A stretch of DNA of 64,000 nt, taken from the NCBI RefSeq assembly GCF_000090795.2, contig NW_003546296.1, forward strand, positions 198,235 through 262,234, written 5' to 3'. Source of the stretch: Amphimedon queenslandica (lineage: Eukaryota; Porifera; Demospongiae; Haplosclerida; Niphatidae). The notes under the pieces are model-generated. The model was not told the origin of the DNA. It saw nothing but the letters and a program-made list of their open reading frames with translations, and ran no database searches. Below are positions 34,148-46,592 of this stretch, in pieces. Both the position numbers and the translations under genes were made by a program. The stretch's first letter is position 1; every line of letters starts with the position of its first letter.

Positions 34148-37100
34148 TCTAGGCTGGTGTGTTGAAGACCAATTATCCACCATTGCATACAGTGTCTGCC
34201 AGAGTAAGTTTTTAATGTACAACAACTTAAACCGAATTACATTTCCTGATACATATACATGTTCTTATGTTGTGTAGAAAGTTTGAACTGATTCTGATCA
34301 AAATTAGATTTTTTACGAATTTTTTTAGTTACTCCAAAATCGGATAAAAGTCCCTGTACTATAGTACAGGGATTTTTGCAAAATTTTGCCAAAAATGAAA
34401 AGTAGAGAATTCTCAATTTTTATAACATTCCCTGATACATATACATGTTCTTATGTTGTGTAGAAAGTTTGAGCTGATTCCAATCAAAATTAGATTTTTT
34501 ACGATTTTTTTAGTTACTCCAAAATCGGATAAAAGTCCCTGTACTATAGTACAGGGGTTTTTGCAAAATTTTGCTAAAAATGAAAAGTAGAGAATTCTCA
34601 ATTTTTATAACATTCCCTGATACATATACATGTTCTTATGTTGTGTAGAAAGTTTGAACTGATTCCAATCAAAATTAGATTTTTTTACGAATTTTTTTAG
34701 TTACTCCAAAATCGGATAAAAGTCCCTGTACTATAGTACAGGGATTTTTGCAAAATTTTGCCAAAAATGAAAAGTAGAGAATTCTCAATTTTTATAACAT
34801 TCCCTGATACATATACATGTTCTTATGTTGTGTAGAAAGTTTGAACTGATTCCAATCAAAATCAGATTTTTTTACGAATTTTTTTAGTTACTCCAAAATC
34901 GGATAAAAGTCCCTGTACTATAGTACAGGGATTTTTGCAAAATTTTGCCAAAAATGAAAAGTAGAGAATTCTCAATTTTTATAACATTCCCTGATACATA
35001 TACATGTTCTTATGTTGTGTAGAAAGTTTGAACTGATTCCAATCAAAATCAGATTTTTTTACGAATTTTTTTAGTTACTCCAAAATCGGATAAAAGTCCC
35101 TGTACTATAGTACAGGGGTTTTTGCAAAATTTTGCTAAAAATGAAAAGTAGAGAATTCTCAATTTTTATAACATTCCCTGATACATATACATGTTCTTAT
35201 GTTGTGTAGAAAGTTTGAACTGATTCCAATCAAAATTAGATTTTTTTACGAATTTTTTTAGTTACTCCAAAATCGGATAAAAGTCCCTGTACTATAGTAC
35301 AGGGGTTTTTGCAAAATTTTGCCAAAAATGAAAAGTAGAGAATTCTCAATTTTTATAACATTCCCTGATACATATACATGTTCTTATGTTGTGTAGAAAG
35401 TTTGAACTGATTCCAATCAAAATCAGATTTTTTTACGATTTTTTTAGTTACTCCAAAATCGGATAAAAGTCCCTGTACTATAGTACAGGGATTTTTGCAA
35501 AATTTTGCCAAAAATGAAAAGTAGAGAATTCTCAATTTTTATCACATTCCCTGATACATATACATGTTTTTATGTTGTGTAGAAAGTTTGAACTGATTCC
35601 GATCAAAATTAGATTTTTTACAAATTTTTAAAGTTACTCCAAAATTGGATAAAAGCCCCTGTACTATAGTATATGGTCTCGGGCTAAATTTTGACAAAAA
35701 TTAAAAGTAGAAAATTCTTTATTTTTATGACATTCCCTGATACATATACATGTTCTTATGTTGCATTGCTACAGTTTAAGTGTACGTCTTCTCTTCATAG
35801 AGCATTGGTGACTTACTGAAGGATCCTAACATAGACCCGAATGCTCGTGAAGATGAGAATGATCGTACTGCCCTTCACTGGTACGTTTCAAAACCGAGGC
35901 AGTCTCGACACACTCTCCTGTACAAGTGTATTCAAAGCGGACGAGACTTTGATTTGAACGCTCAGGATAAGTATGACAACACTCCTCTACACATTGCAGC
36001 TGAGGTATACTACCTCAGTTCCCTCCTTTTTAATAAAATATTCCCTCCTTTATATAGAAAGATGATATTCAATATATTCGTGTTCTTGTTGCATTCGGAG
36101 CTCTTCTCTTTTGCAAGAACTACCAGGGGAAATTCCCTTATCAATTAGCCCCACCCAATTCTCCAAGTTATGAGTTTCTGACGGAATTCAGAGAACCACT
36201 ACTGAATGGACCTTTTTCACTAGCTAACCTCCCCAGCGAGGACTGCACTGCTTCTCTGAATATTGATGAGTTGAGGAACCAGACGATAGGAGAGCTAATG
36301 AAGCCCCAGTCTATGGCAATGCTGGCAAGAATGATCGATGATGACATGGTGAAGGCCGAGAGAGAGTTCCATGATGCCCCCGTGGGGCCTGGAGAAGATA
36401 TGCTCTCTTTTAACAGCGCCAGAACCCTTGAGGAGAGAAGTGCGGATGCTGCTCGGACCCAGCAGAGGTATTACTTGAACGGTTGGAAGAAAACAGCCGG
36501 TAGCAGGGTACTGTTCCTTGACGGAGGCGGCATTAGAGGACTGGTTCAAATTGAAGTACTAATGGAGCTGGAGGAGAGGACCGGCTGTAAAGTAACGGAG
36601 CTTTTTGATTGGATCGTTGGGAACAGCACAGGTGGCATTGTAGCTCTAGGATTAGTATATGGTAAGGTCTGACAGCAGCTGTTTGTATATATTTGAATCA
36701 TCTTTTGTACCACAGCTGGTAAGACCCTGTCTCAAATGAGACAGCTCTACATGCAAATGAAGTCAAAGGTTTTTGAAGGAGCTGGGAATTTTGCCAGCGC
36801 ATTTCTGGGCATGAAGAACAATACAGAAAAAATGGAGAAAATATTAAAAACAGAAATAGGAGAGAAACTGTTGAGCAGTGTCCAGCAACCTAGGTAAAGC
36901 ACCTATTTATTATTTATTTATTTATTTATTTATTTTAGAGTGATGATTGCTACAGTCAATACAGAGTGTATTCCAATTAAAGTTCAATTTTTTACAAACT
37001 TCATGCCTGAACCAGCAGAACTTTATGATGGTAAATAAAATAATTAAATAAATGAATTTAATAATCTCTTCTCTTCTATACAGTACCAGTGTGGAAGGCA

Positions 37101-37954
37101 GCCAGAGCTACAAGTGCAGCTCCGATATTCTTTGAACCTTTTGAAGGGAAATATGTCGACGGAGGAGTAAAGGCCAACAATCCTTGTATGGAAGCACTGC
37201 AAGTCATCAAGGAGTACGACAGGAGCAGGAACCATCCAGAGAGACACTTCCTTCTGACGGTCTCCATCGGGACTGGTATTTATCCTAAACAAACCATGCT
37301 GAGTATTGATATGAGGAAGAACTTCTGGGCAAAAATGCAACACTTGAAGCAACTAGTGGACATGTTTGTTGATGCTGTAAGGGAGAGGGAGGGAGAGAGA
37401 GAGAGGGAGGGAGAGAGGAGAGGGAGAGAGTTTTGTTATTGTGGATTAGGATTTGATTGTCTTTAGTGTGACACTAACTGCATTTAATTCCAAATGGAAA
37501 ACTAACCTTTCCCACAAGAATTACCATTGAAGGATCTTGTCAATATTAAAATGCTAATAATTGGTAGATTAAAACTTGCACCATTAAAATTTGACTTAAT
37601 GTTCTGTACTTCCATTGCTAGATCAGTGACTCTGAATCAGCAGCAAAGGGTTTTGAGGAATGGTGTAAAGGGATGAGAGTCCCAATACCTTTCTACAGAT
37701 TCAGTCCTCAACTTGACGAGGCGATATCACCTGGTGAAACGAGTGACGAGAAACTCGTTGATCTGATCATTAAAACAAAATTATACTTAACACAAAAAGT
37801 ACGTCAGTCCTAATGATAGTAGGTTATATTATTATCTTGCTCTTTCTTTTTAAAGGAGGTTTCTGATAGTTTGGATAAGTTGGTTGCTACTTTTAAGAGC
37901 CTTTCAAAGCAATCAATGGTGGGCCAGTCACTCCAGCCACCTAGACACAGATGA
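32767..37954 (+). CDS. Ankyrin-patatin phospholipase, iPLA2 (PLA2G6) type
   Basis: Calcium-independent phospholipases A2 release fatty acids from membrane phospholipids by a Ser-Asp dyad. Exons 32767-33330, 33379-33530, 33638-33929, 33975-34082, 34153-34203, 35801-36004, 36058-36661, 36716-36893, 36939-37030, 37084-37376, 37622-37798, 37856-37954; in frame, 937 aa. The first 380 residues are Ser/Pro/Lys-rich and disordered, with a Gly-Met-Ser repeat (GMGTSP, GMSPGGMGMS). Two or three ankyrin repeats follow (DRTALHWYV, DNTPLHIAAE). The patatin domain has the oxyanion loop FLDGGGIRGL, nucleophile elbow GNSTG and catalytic DGG in YVDGGVKANNP. PLA2G6 has seven or more ankyrin repeats, so this is a shortened, N-terminally diverged relative. 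The 1.6-kb intron 34204-35800 holds eight palindrome-family repeats. Confidence 0.9.
34240..35785 (-). repeat. Palindrome-centred repeats, 8 copies, in the patatin-gene intron
   Basis: This is the longest array of the family in the window: eight head-to-tail units of about 185 bp, six of them with the intact 20-bp centre CCCTGTACTATAGTACAGGG. Units are very similar to each other, so the array is young or homogenised. Orientation is opposite to the 61.1-kb set and antisense to the host gene. Two units encode the 60-aa frame (34413-34601, 35353-35535, minus strand). Confidence 0.95.
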
Positions 37955-38228
37955 CCATGCAGTTATTGCAGTCCAACTAGACTAGTATTAATAGCTTGAT
38001 TTATATACTCTCTCTCTCTCTCTCTATTAATTGGTGATAGGTTAACTCTCTTGGACTATTATGCATATAAATGACCCATTGATTGCTATTCTTTGTATTT
38101 TTGTATCTGACATATTTGTAATAATTGTTTTAGTGAATGGAATTTTAATAAGCTGTATAAGCTGCACGTGGGCGTGAACTCTTTATTATTGTTGGGGATT
38201 ATTATCGACCAGTCAAAAGGAGCATAGC

Positions 38229-39391
38229 ATGGCAACAGCCATTGAAAGCGACGGAGAACAGCAGCAGCAGATAAACCTGGAGACTGACAAGATACAAGAG
38301 GAAAAGAGAATGATCTCTACTTTGCCTGGAGGGATACAAAGCCTTGAGACTACAGCCGGAGGAGGAGGAAGGAGAAGCGGAGGGGGAACACACAACGGAT
38401 TGTCCTTCCATGGTGAGTAGGTAACAGTAAAAATAGCAGAAATAAAGCAGAAGATAAATAACTAGTCTCCTGCAACGAGCTTGTATCACGAGCCTTGTAG
38501 TTGACTTTTCTATTGTATATTTAGTACATGAAATTTTTTGCTGTTCAGATTACAAAAAATTATGCCATAGATTTATCAATTTTAATGATCATACTATTAT
38601 CATACAGTCCATGTGTACGAAAAGTAATGAGCTAGCTGTCCAGCACTTTTAAAGTTACAATGGTTAAAGCCTTACAATAGACTAATAGTAAAAATGATGA
38701 TGATGATGATCAATGATGATTTTGGCGAGCACGTTTGTTTGTTTATCCTGCAGCCGCACTGATCTAAGCAGGACTGGTGGGCAGTATTTATACAAAAGAG
38801 AGCAGCAATAGACTCACCAATAATAGCCTGTTACATACAGACTAGTCTCTATATAATGGACACTTTGGTAGAAAAAAGAATACGGTGTCTCTGTTATACA
38901 GAGTTGTCCTTTATGTGGAGGATTTTATATAAGGAATATAATTGGTACACTAGGTGCTGTCCGTTAAATGGAGGTGTGCGCTATAGAGAGTGTCCATTAT
39001 AAAAAGGCTATACTGTATACATATTGTTTCCTGTAGCATTACTTGTTACAGGGAGCTTGATTGTGCATGCTTCTTGCAGGTGTGCATAGTTGCATGCAGT
39101 GTTACTATAATGTACACTGGAGTATTGAGTGGTGTTGTTTTCATATCAATCTATTTGCCATAGGGAGGCTGAATGTGTGTAGGTCAGGAGCTCAATGGGT
39201 TGTTAATAACTGTCCCTTATTAACACTTATTAGTCATGAGGGGGGGAGAGTGGAGAGAGGGGGGACCAGTGAAGGGAAATCAGTGCAAATGCAAGTTATG
39301 TTATAGTACAAGGTCACATTCCTTTAAACAATTGACTTGAGTTGTTAATCAAAACATTGCTTTTAATAGTTTAAATAATCCTCTCTTCTAG

Positions 39392-39436
<45 letters not shown>

Positions 39437-42400
39437 TCTCTTCCTCTCTGAATATTTTCCATTCCATCATATTACTATATTCCTTATACGTATCCATGCA
39501 TAAAATTCGATTAAACCATACTGTAAACACGTCCTTCATTGTCCATTTATAGTAACACCGAATTCCCTCTACTCAGTATAACACAATAAAACAATTACCA
39601 GCAATAGATACTATTACAGCATGTTATAGTAATGCTCTCTTTGGGTGTGCACTTTCATAAAATTACAATAATTTGTACTATAAAGTGCACTCTGTGTGTA
39701 GCCTAAGTGTGTTATTCAGTAATCATTAGTTATGGACATGACGTTTCATGTCTGTCATTCCTCTCATTGTGCCATTGCCAATGAGCCAATGGTCACTATG
39801 CAGCTACTAGTACATGTTTAATTCTTCTTGTCTTTTATGTTCAGTCTCTCTCTCTCTCTCTCTCTCTCTCTTCCTCTCCTAATTGCTTTTAAGTTTCTGC
39901 CTCATTGTCTCTCTATACACTGGGTCTTCAGTCATTGCATTACTCATCATTGCTGGTAGTGATTGCGTTTTTGTTAATGAAGGTATTGCTATGTTTGCAT
40001 GTCAAAGGATAATTGTTCTAATTTGATTTGTTACAAATGTAAACTGAAATACACCCAAACCAGCACATCAGAACTATTATATGGATGTTGTGTGCAGCTA
40101 GGAATGGACGTAAAGATTGGGAATGTTCCGGAACTGTTAAAATGATTGCAAATCAAAGTTTGATCAGAAATAGCTCAAACTCACTAGATCATTGCACAAG
40201 TACATCAATATAGTGCACCAGTATGCATTATCAGTGATTAAGAATTTTATAATCATTGTTATAATAACTGTTAGGTCACACATACAAATCTCATGTGTGT
40301 ACGAAGACAGGATGTAATGGCATTGGTATTTCAAATATTAGAGCAACACTGCGGCAACGTCTAATTGAATTAAACTTTAACTTGTAATATTGCGCACTAT
40401 CACTTGTTATTGTAGATGATGTACATTTTATTATATTTCACGGAACTATAACCAACACATACTCATGACTCCCCAAGTGTATCCACCAGCAATCACTCCA
40501 TGTTATAGTGGAGTAGAACCTTCCTCTGTTACAAGCAACAGTTAGGCTGTTTCTTTGGTTGAGATCATCATAATGAGTGTTGTTTGTACTTAAGAATGAA
40601 TCAATAATGATGTATTGTAAATAAATAACCATTGGGCCTTTTGTGGTTTAAATTCCTTTGATCTTTTATAATTAAACACACATTACATCACTTTATACTA
40701 ATATCAACTCACCATATAATCATTAATTTAATTACTGACTCCTTGGCACTCTCTCTATCAATAGCCTAAGGACATGATGTCTGCATATTAATTATTTATA
40801 TTAATTTCATATTTTAGATTTGTGCTGTACGTCTAGCACCAGCTGCAACAATAGTACGCATCAAAGGAGAGGAGTGGCTACTAAAGAATGTAATACTACG
40901 ACAATGGAATCAACAGGAGGAGGTAATGCTTTCAGTCAGGACTCACAGACCAGCTGCAGCTCCTCCTCTCCGATGGTGCCTCTCCTCAGCGAGTACTACA
41001 CTCACATCATTGCACTCCAGAGAGAAATGGAGCAGCTGCCAGTACCAGCAAGAGACCTGAGGGCCTCGTTAGAAGAAGGAGAGTGTCTGATTGGTAGTAA
41101 TGAGAAGCAGGTGCTCTTTAGGAATATAACTGGAGACGATAATCTGTCGAGTTTGTTCTCTTTTTTGCAAGACCATTCCTCCTGGTACAATCACTTCCTA
41201 CTCTCCCACGTAGCTACACAACTCACTACTGTGGGGTCTTCGTGTCAGTCTCTCATAAACCAGTACAATAGTCTACTAGACCAGTACTCAGAGCATAAGC
41301 TGTTGCTGTTACCAGCTGTATCCACTGGCCCTCAGTGTCCTCAGGGCTTTGAAGAGTTACGTATATTCACATCAAAACCAAGCAAGGGCTACACGCTGGG
41401 AGATACCCTTAGCTTCCACGAGTTGTTGTCAACTGTACTTGGGATTAGGAGAGAGTTTGCTTTGCTTCAAGGAGTGGTCAAGGAGTTTAAAAGAGGAGGA
41501 GGAGGAGGAAGAGAAGAATCTGTTTTCCTCTTTTGGATCCCCTCCTCTGTTGCCTCAGTCTGTCTCTCTACAGCAGCTGGTAATGTGTACCAGTTATCCA
41601 GCACTGGTATTACAAGGATTGAGGGAAAGTATGGAGCTGCAGTAACACCTCCTGATGGAGCAGCTGGAATAAAAGAAAAGGTGAGCCAGAATTAGTTAAT
41701 ACTTCCTGTTTACAAATTGAGGTGACAATTAACTGGCAAACTTTATATGTACATTTACATTGTATTTGAGGAGGTGTTACTCAAACATCTTGAACATGTC
41801 ATAGTACAAAACTTTAATAATTAAAATTATTTTTATTTCCTTTCATTAGCTATCTTTCATACCGCCTTTCACCAGACGGTTTCAAACTGACAGTGGTTTT
41901 GGTGAAACCCAAGGATCAGTGGATAACCTCCTCTCCTCTCTCTCCTCTCCCTTTCCCTCTACCCTCAACCCCAGTGATGACGATGTCTTCATTACTCCAA
42001 TATATTCTGATACTTCTTCATCAAACGCAGCCACTCACTACAGTATTGAGACTAGTAACGTCAGTTCAAACAGCAGCATCGAAATAAAATATAATAATAA
42101 TATTAATGGTGCTACTTCATGTGAGTCCATTAATTCTATCACTGATCTACGGGCTAGCTGCAGTACCCCTGTACTGTCTCCACCCCCAGGATATGAGGAT
42201 GAGTCAGAATCATCATCAGAACTATCATCATTATCAGTTAGAGGTGAGGTGGGCGGGGAGGGTCGTCGTGGTGAAAATGATAACAAAGGTGTCATCAAGA
42301 TAGGCCAGCATACCCTTAAGGTGATCGACTCTGAAATATTGAATGAGTTGGACCGTCAGAACAGCAACCCACTGCCCTCGTTTGATCAAGACACTGCGAG

Positions 42401-44687
42401 TACTCAAGAAGGTTCTTCAGTGAAGACTCCTAAGACTCCAGTGGCTAAGACCCTCAGTACGGAGAGTGCTTACGTTAAAATGGGATCAGCTCAGTCCCAT
42501 TATGTTACTCAACCTCTCAAAGCACAATTGATAAAGACGTCAGAAGCCACGCCTACTCTTAATTCACAGAGACAACCCAGATTACAAGCCACACCCATAA
42601 AACAAGCTCAATACGTGATAATGCCAAATATGGAAGTACATGGTTTTGCCAAGAGGGTCCTGCTCAGAAGTGATGAAGCACATCCAGCAATGCTACACAT
42701 GATCAGTATATCAACCAAGAGCAGTAATAGAGGAGGCAATGATATACTGACTGTCAGACCAGGACAGAAACTATTAGCAAGATACATTAAAGGTTTGTTA
42801 TCTTAATTATTGATACATTTTAAGAAAATGTCAAAAAATACCCAAGACTATAGCCCATGGTTTTTTTTTCAAAAAATTGGCTCCGAAATCACACCAAATT
42901 TTTATTACATTATACATATTGATGTACTTATGCTGTGTAGCAAGTTTGAGCTGATTCCGACTTTAATTTTTCAAGTTACAGCCATTTAAAAAAACATCAA
43001 AATTCTGAAAAATACCCAAGGCTATAGCGCATGTTTTTTTCCAAAAAATGGCCAAAAAATCACTCCAAATTGTTATTACATTTTCTGATGCATATTGACG
43101 TAATTATGTTGTGTAGAAAGTTTGAGCTGATTCCGACTTCAATTTTTCAGGTTATGGCCGTTTTAAGAAAATGCCAAAAATCTGAAAAATACCCAAGGCT
43201 ATAGTCCATGGTTTTTTCCAAAAAATGGCCAAAAAATCACTCCAAATTTTTATTACATTTTCTGATACATATTGATGTCCTTATGCTGTGTAGCAAGTTT
43301 GAGCTGATTCCAATTTCAATTTTTCAAGTTACAGCCATTTTAAGAAAACGTCAAAATTCTGAAAAATACCCAAGGCTATAGCCCATGGTTTTTTCAAAAA
43401 ATGGCTCCGAAATCACCCCAAATTTTTATTACATTTTCTGATACATATATATGTACTTATGCTGTGTAGCAAGTTTGTGCTGATTCCGACTTCAATTTTT
43501 CAAGTTACGGCCATTTTAAGAAAACGTCAAAATTCTAAAAAATACCCAAGGCTATAGCCCATGGTTTTTTCAAAAAATGGCTCCAAAATCACCCCAAATT
43601 TTTATTACACTTTTTGATACATATTGATGTCCTTCACTAATTATATTCCTTATTTATAGATGAGTACATTATTGCTACAGATGTTGCTACTGGTCGGACT
43701 GGAAAGGTTCTTTATTCATCCGCGAGACTCTCAAGATCTTATTACGGAAACAATTCAAAGATGTCATCTCTCTCCTACTCCTCCCTTTTCTCTCTCTCGA
43801 CTCTAAATATCAAACAGATCGTAGACAACCAAGACTCCTTTCGGCAATTCCAGCCAATCAAAATTGACCTCATTGTTATTAAAGATTACATCTCACAAGA
43901 CCGAGATGAGATGACGGTTACCATTGGTAACAAGCTCCGCCTACTATACGGGGACGAGAGATGGATATATGGTAGCAGTTTGACTGGCCAGACCGGTTTC
44001 ATTCCTCGCTCACACTGTAGACTAACGAGACAGAGCTTCAGCACACTCCAAAAGAGCGGCTGGTTGTATTCCACTAACATTCAGTTCCAGTCGGATTATA
44101 AGTTCAATTCCTCTCTACCTCCTCCTCTTTCTCTCCTCGAGAATCCAAACTTACCTCAACCAAGAAAGAAAGGAGAGATATGCTCGTTGCTAGGCAACTA
44201 CACTATGCCCGGTACACAGCAGCTCGTTAGAAAAGGTTGCAATGTTAAGATTATTTATTCTGAACTTGAGTCTCATTATTTTTACGTTGCTACAATAAGT
44301 GGGCTTAGGTTCTGGGTCCCAGCAAAGTTTCTAACAGTTGCTGGAAAAAGTTTTGAAATACCAAAGTATCTGAGACGTTCGAGCGAAGACTTGAGAATAA
44401 ACACAGCGAGACTGAGACCGAAACCTCACACAATATCAGGGCAGGAGTACAGAGGAAAGAAAGTCTCTTTTGCTCTTCAAAATCAAATGACAATAATCAC
44501 TAGCGCTCGCTCCTCACTCTGTCAGTCCAACCCTGAGCTCTCTCAAGAGCCCCAGTACAGTACCATCGGACAATCAGCCGCTAACGGAGGATCCTCAGCA
44601 ACTACTAATAATACTTTACCGTCATTCTTTTATTTCGATGACAATTCGCCAGCTGATCACAATTGTTGTAAGCTTTTTTGTTTTTAA
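38229..44687 (+). CDS. SH3-containing protein of unknown function
   Basis: Exons 38229-38412, 40818-41680, 41850-42792, 43660-44687 join in frame to 1,005 aa. The N-terminus is low-complexity, then a helical region (about residues 110-290, starting LLSEYYTHIIALQREMEQLP) that I cannot place, then Ser/Thr-rich linkers. Three SH3-like segments are suggested: HGFAKRVLLRSDEAHP ... GQKLLARY with GRTGKVLYSSARL; IKDYISQDRDEMTVTIGNKLRL ... GQTGFIPRSHCRL (best match, written in parts: KDYISQDRDEMTV, GFIPRSHC); and GNYTMPGTQQLV ... FWVPAKFL. This suggests a scaffold or adaptor. No orthologue was recognised. Intron 1 is 2.4 kb and intron 3 carries the sister repeat family. Confidence 0.75.
38413..40817 (+). 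other. 2.4-kb first intron of the SH3 gene with MITE-like copy
   Basis: At about 38850-39015 is a copy of the element also present, inverted, at 10440-10600; it holds TTGGTACACTAGGTGCTGTCC in part, TTAAATGGAGGTGTGCGC and TATAGAGAGTGTCCATTA. Long (CT)n runs lie at 39390-39450 and 39844-39870. The rest is AT-rich with no exon-like block. A short diverged stretch near 40130-40190 may be a decayed palindrome-family unit. Confidence 0.65.
42800..43645 (-). repeat. Sister repeat family (about 180 bp, 4-5 copies) with a different palindromic centre
   Basis: Units share with the main family the block CTGATACATAT...TTATG.TGTGTAG.AAGTTTGAGCTGATTCCGA, but the centre is CCAAGGCTATAGCCCATGG, whose core GGCTATAGCC is a perfect palindrome. 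Orientation, judged by the shared block, is the same as in the patatin intron, so antisense to the host SH3 gene. Confidence 0.88.
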
Positions 44688-45069
44688 ATTGACAGCAGCA
44701 GCTGCTTCATAAAATGTCGTTATTACTTTATATAATAAAGGTATTGTACAAATTGTAATATTTTAATTCATCAACTGTTCAGTCCTCACCTCTCTGTCAA
44801 ATAACTTGCAATTCAATTTGTATTATTATTATTATTATCAACATAACATCATCTTAATAATAATAACAACTAAAATTATTAAAAATTAAAATCTAATGAA
44901 ATACAAATCTAGACAAAAAAGAACAAGTAGGGACATTGATACAGTAATCGATACAGGAGATGAATTAGAATAAGGAGGACATTATGCAGAACAGAATGGA
45001 ACGATAGTATGGGACAAAAAATGAATTTAAAATTATACAAACACAGTTCATAAAACCATGTTAATAATA

Positions 45070-45123
<54 letters not shown>

Positions 45124-45130
45124 GTAATAA
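44688..45130. other. Convergent intergenic gap with microsatellite
   Basis: The SH3 gene (+) and the spectraplakin (-) end 443 bp apart. The gap holds a possible polyadenylation signal for the SH3 gene (AATAAA-like sites near 44735) and an (AAT)n run of about 20 units at 45064-45126 that nearly touches the spectraplakin stop codon. No further gene was seen. Confidence 0.7.
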
Positions 45131-46143
45131 TTAATGTTTTTTACTACCTGGTCGTGAAGGTGTTGGTATCTTACTAACTGGTATCCTACTCCCTCCAGCA
45201 GCTGTTGGTAATGGGATCTTTGAAGAGGCGGAGCTACGAGAAGGAGAACTCCTGGGTACTGAGGAGAGAGGTGTGGCTGTTGGAGGGGTGGGGCCTCTTT
45301 GAGTCTTTGTAGGTGTGTCCAATGGAGTAGGAGATTCAGTACGTTCTCTTGTTGGTTTTATTTTAGGATTAATACTAGCTGATACAGCACTGGAACTCCT
45401 GAAAGTACGAGGCTGATGGAGGCCAGAATCAGTCTAAAGAGAAAGAAAGAAAGAAATATGTATCTCTGTATCTCTTTCTCTCCCCTTCCCTTCCCTCCCC
45501 CTCCCCTTCCCTCTCTCTTACCTTCCCTGCTACCTGTACAGATCCCCTCTTAGTTATTGTCATTTCTTGTCTTCCAGCATGAGGTACTCTACCAGTTCTT
45601 ATAGCTTCAGGGTCTCTCGCTGAGGCTCTCCTGAATGCCTCGTTCTTAATGTTGATGGCAGTTTGGGTCTTACGTCTGAACTCAGCATTGGCTAGTCCAG
45701 GACCAGCTGTGGTCAGATCCCTTAGTTCTGTATTAGTCCGACCAGTACCTTTAGAAATGGAAGGGTTCGTTTAGAAATGGCATTAGGAGAGAACTTTATG
45801 TTTTTTTATAATTTCATCTGATGCATTATACACGTACTTATGTAGCAAAGAAACTGATTAATTATTAATAGTTATTAACTCACTTCTACATGGGTCATTC
45901 TTTGATAGAAACTCATGAAGAGGTTCCCATCCTCCGCCCACTCGCACCATAACTGTACTCCTCAGTATCCTCACTAATCTCAACTTCTGAGAGTCTCCGA
46001 ACTACAAGTGAGAAGGTACAGTGGGTTATAAAGGGTATTTTTAACCCTTTACTCACTCTATATTGACCCTCTCCAACACGAATGACTTGAAATTTATGAG
46101 CACAGCAACACTTTGTGACTTGCTCGTGAATCTAATTAATAAC

Positions 46144-46198
<55 letters not shown>

Positions 46199-46592
46199 TG
46201 TCCACACCTCCATGTCTATCTTCTCAGAGTCACTCAGTTGTCTTGAAGGACCAGCTGATGCAGTGAATCTTGCTCTTGGTTTCTGTCCTTTAAGAATGGC
46301 CATTATATGAGGGAGCTCTATCAGTCCGGTTCTGTTACTGTCGAAACCATCAGCAATCTTCTCCATTTCTATCTGATTCATTGGTAGCCCTAAAGGATTA
46401 TTAATAATAATTATACATTCACTGACAGCTCCTCCTCCTCTCCCTTTACCTGATGCCTTGAGTCCTTTCATGAATTCTTCTCTGGTCAATACTCCGTCAT
46501 GAGCAAACCGAATGAAGAGGTCACTAACTCTCAGTTTGTTCTGATCAATCCAACCAACGAACCTCTTGCACCAGGCATCAAAATTGAAGGAC
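45131..46592 (-). other. Spectraplakin C-terminal module: EF-hand pair, GAS2, SxIP tail
   Basis: Exons 46592-46208 encode an EF-hand pair ([38 protein letters not shown]). Exons 46131-45884 encode the microtubule-binding GAS2 domain ([58 protein letters not shown]), close to animal MACF1/dystonin. The next exon begins [11 protein letters not shown], again as in MACF1. The last exon ends in a Ser/Pro/Arg tail with SKIP, SRIP and SKIP, the SxIP signature bound by EB1 at microtubule plus ends. Confidence 0.9.

Noticed and set aside
41002-41190. Minus-strand frames inside the SH3 gene
   Set aside because: They lie opposite a well-supported coding exon and lack similarity.
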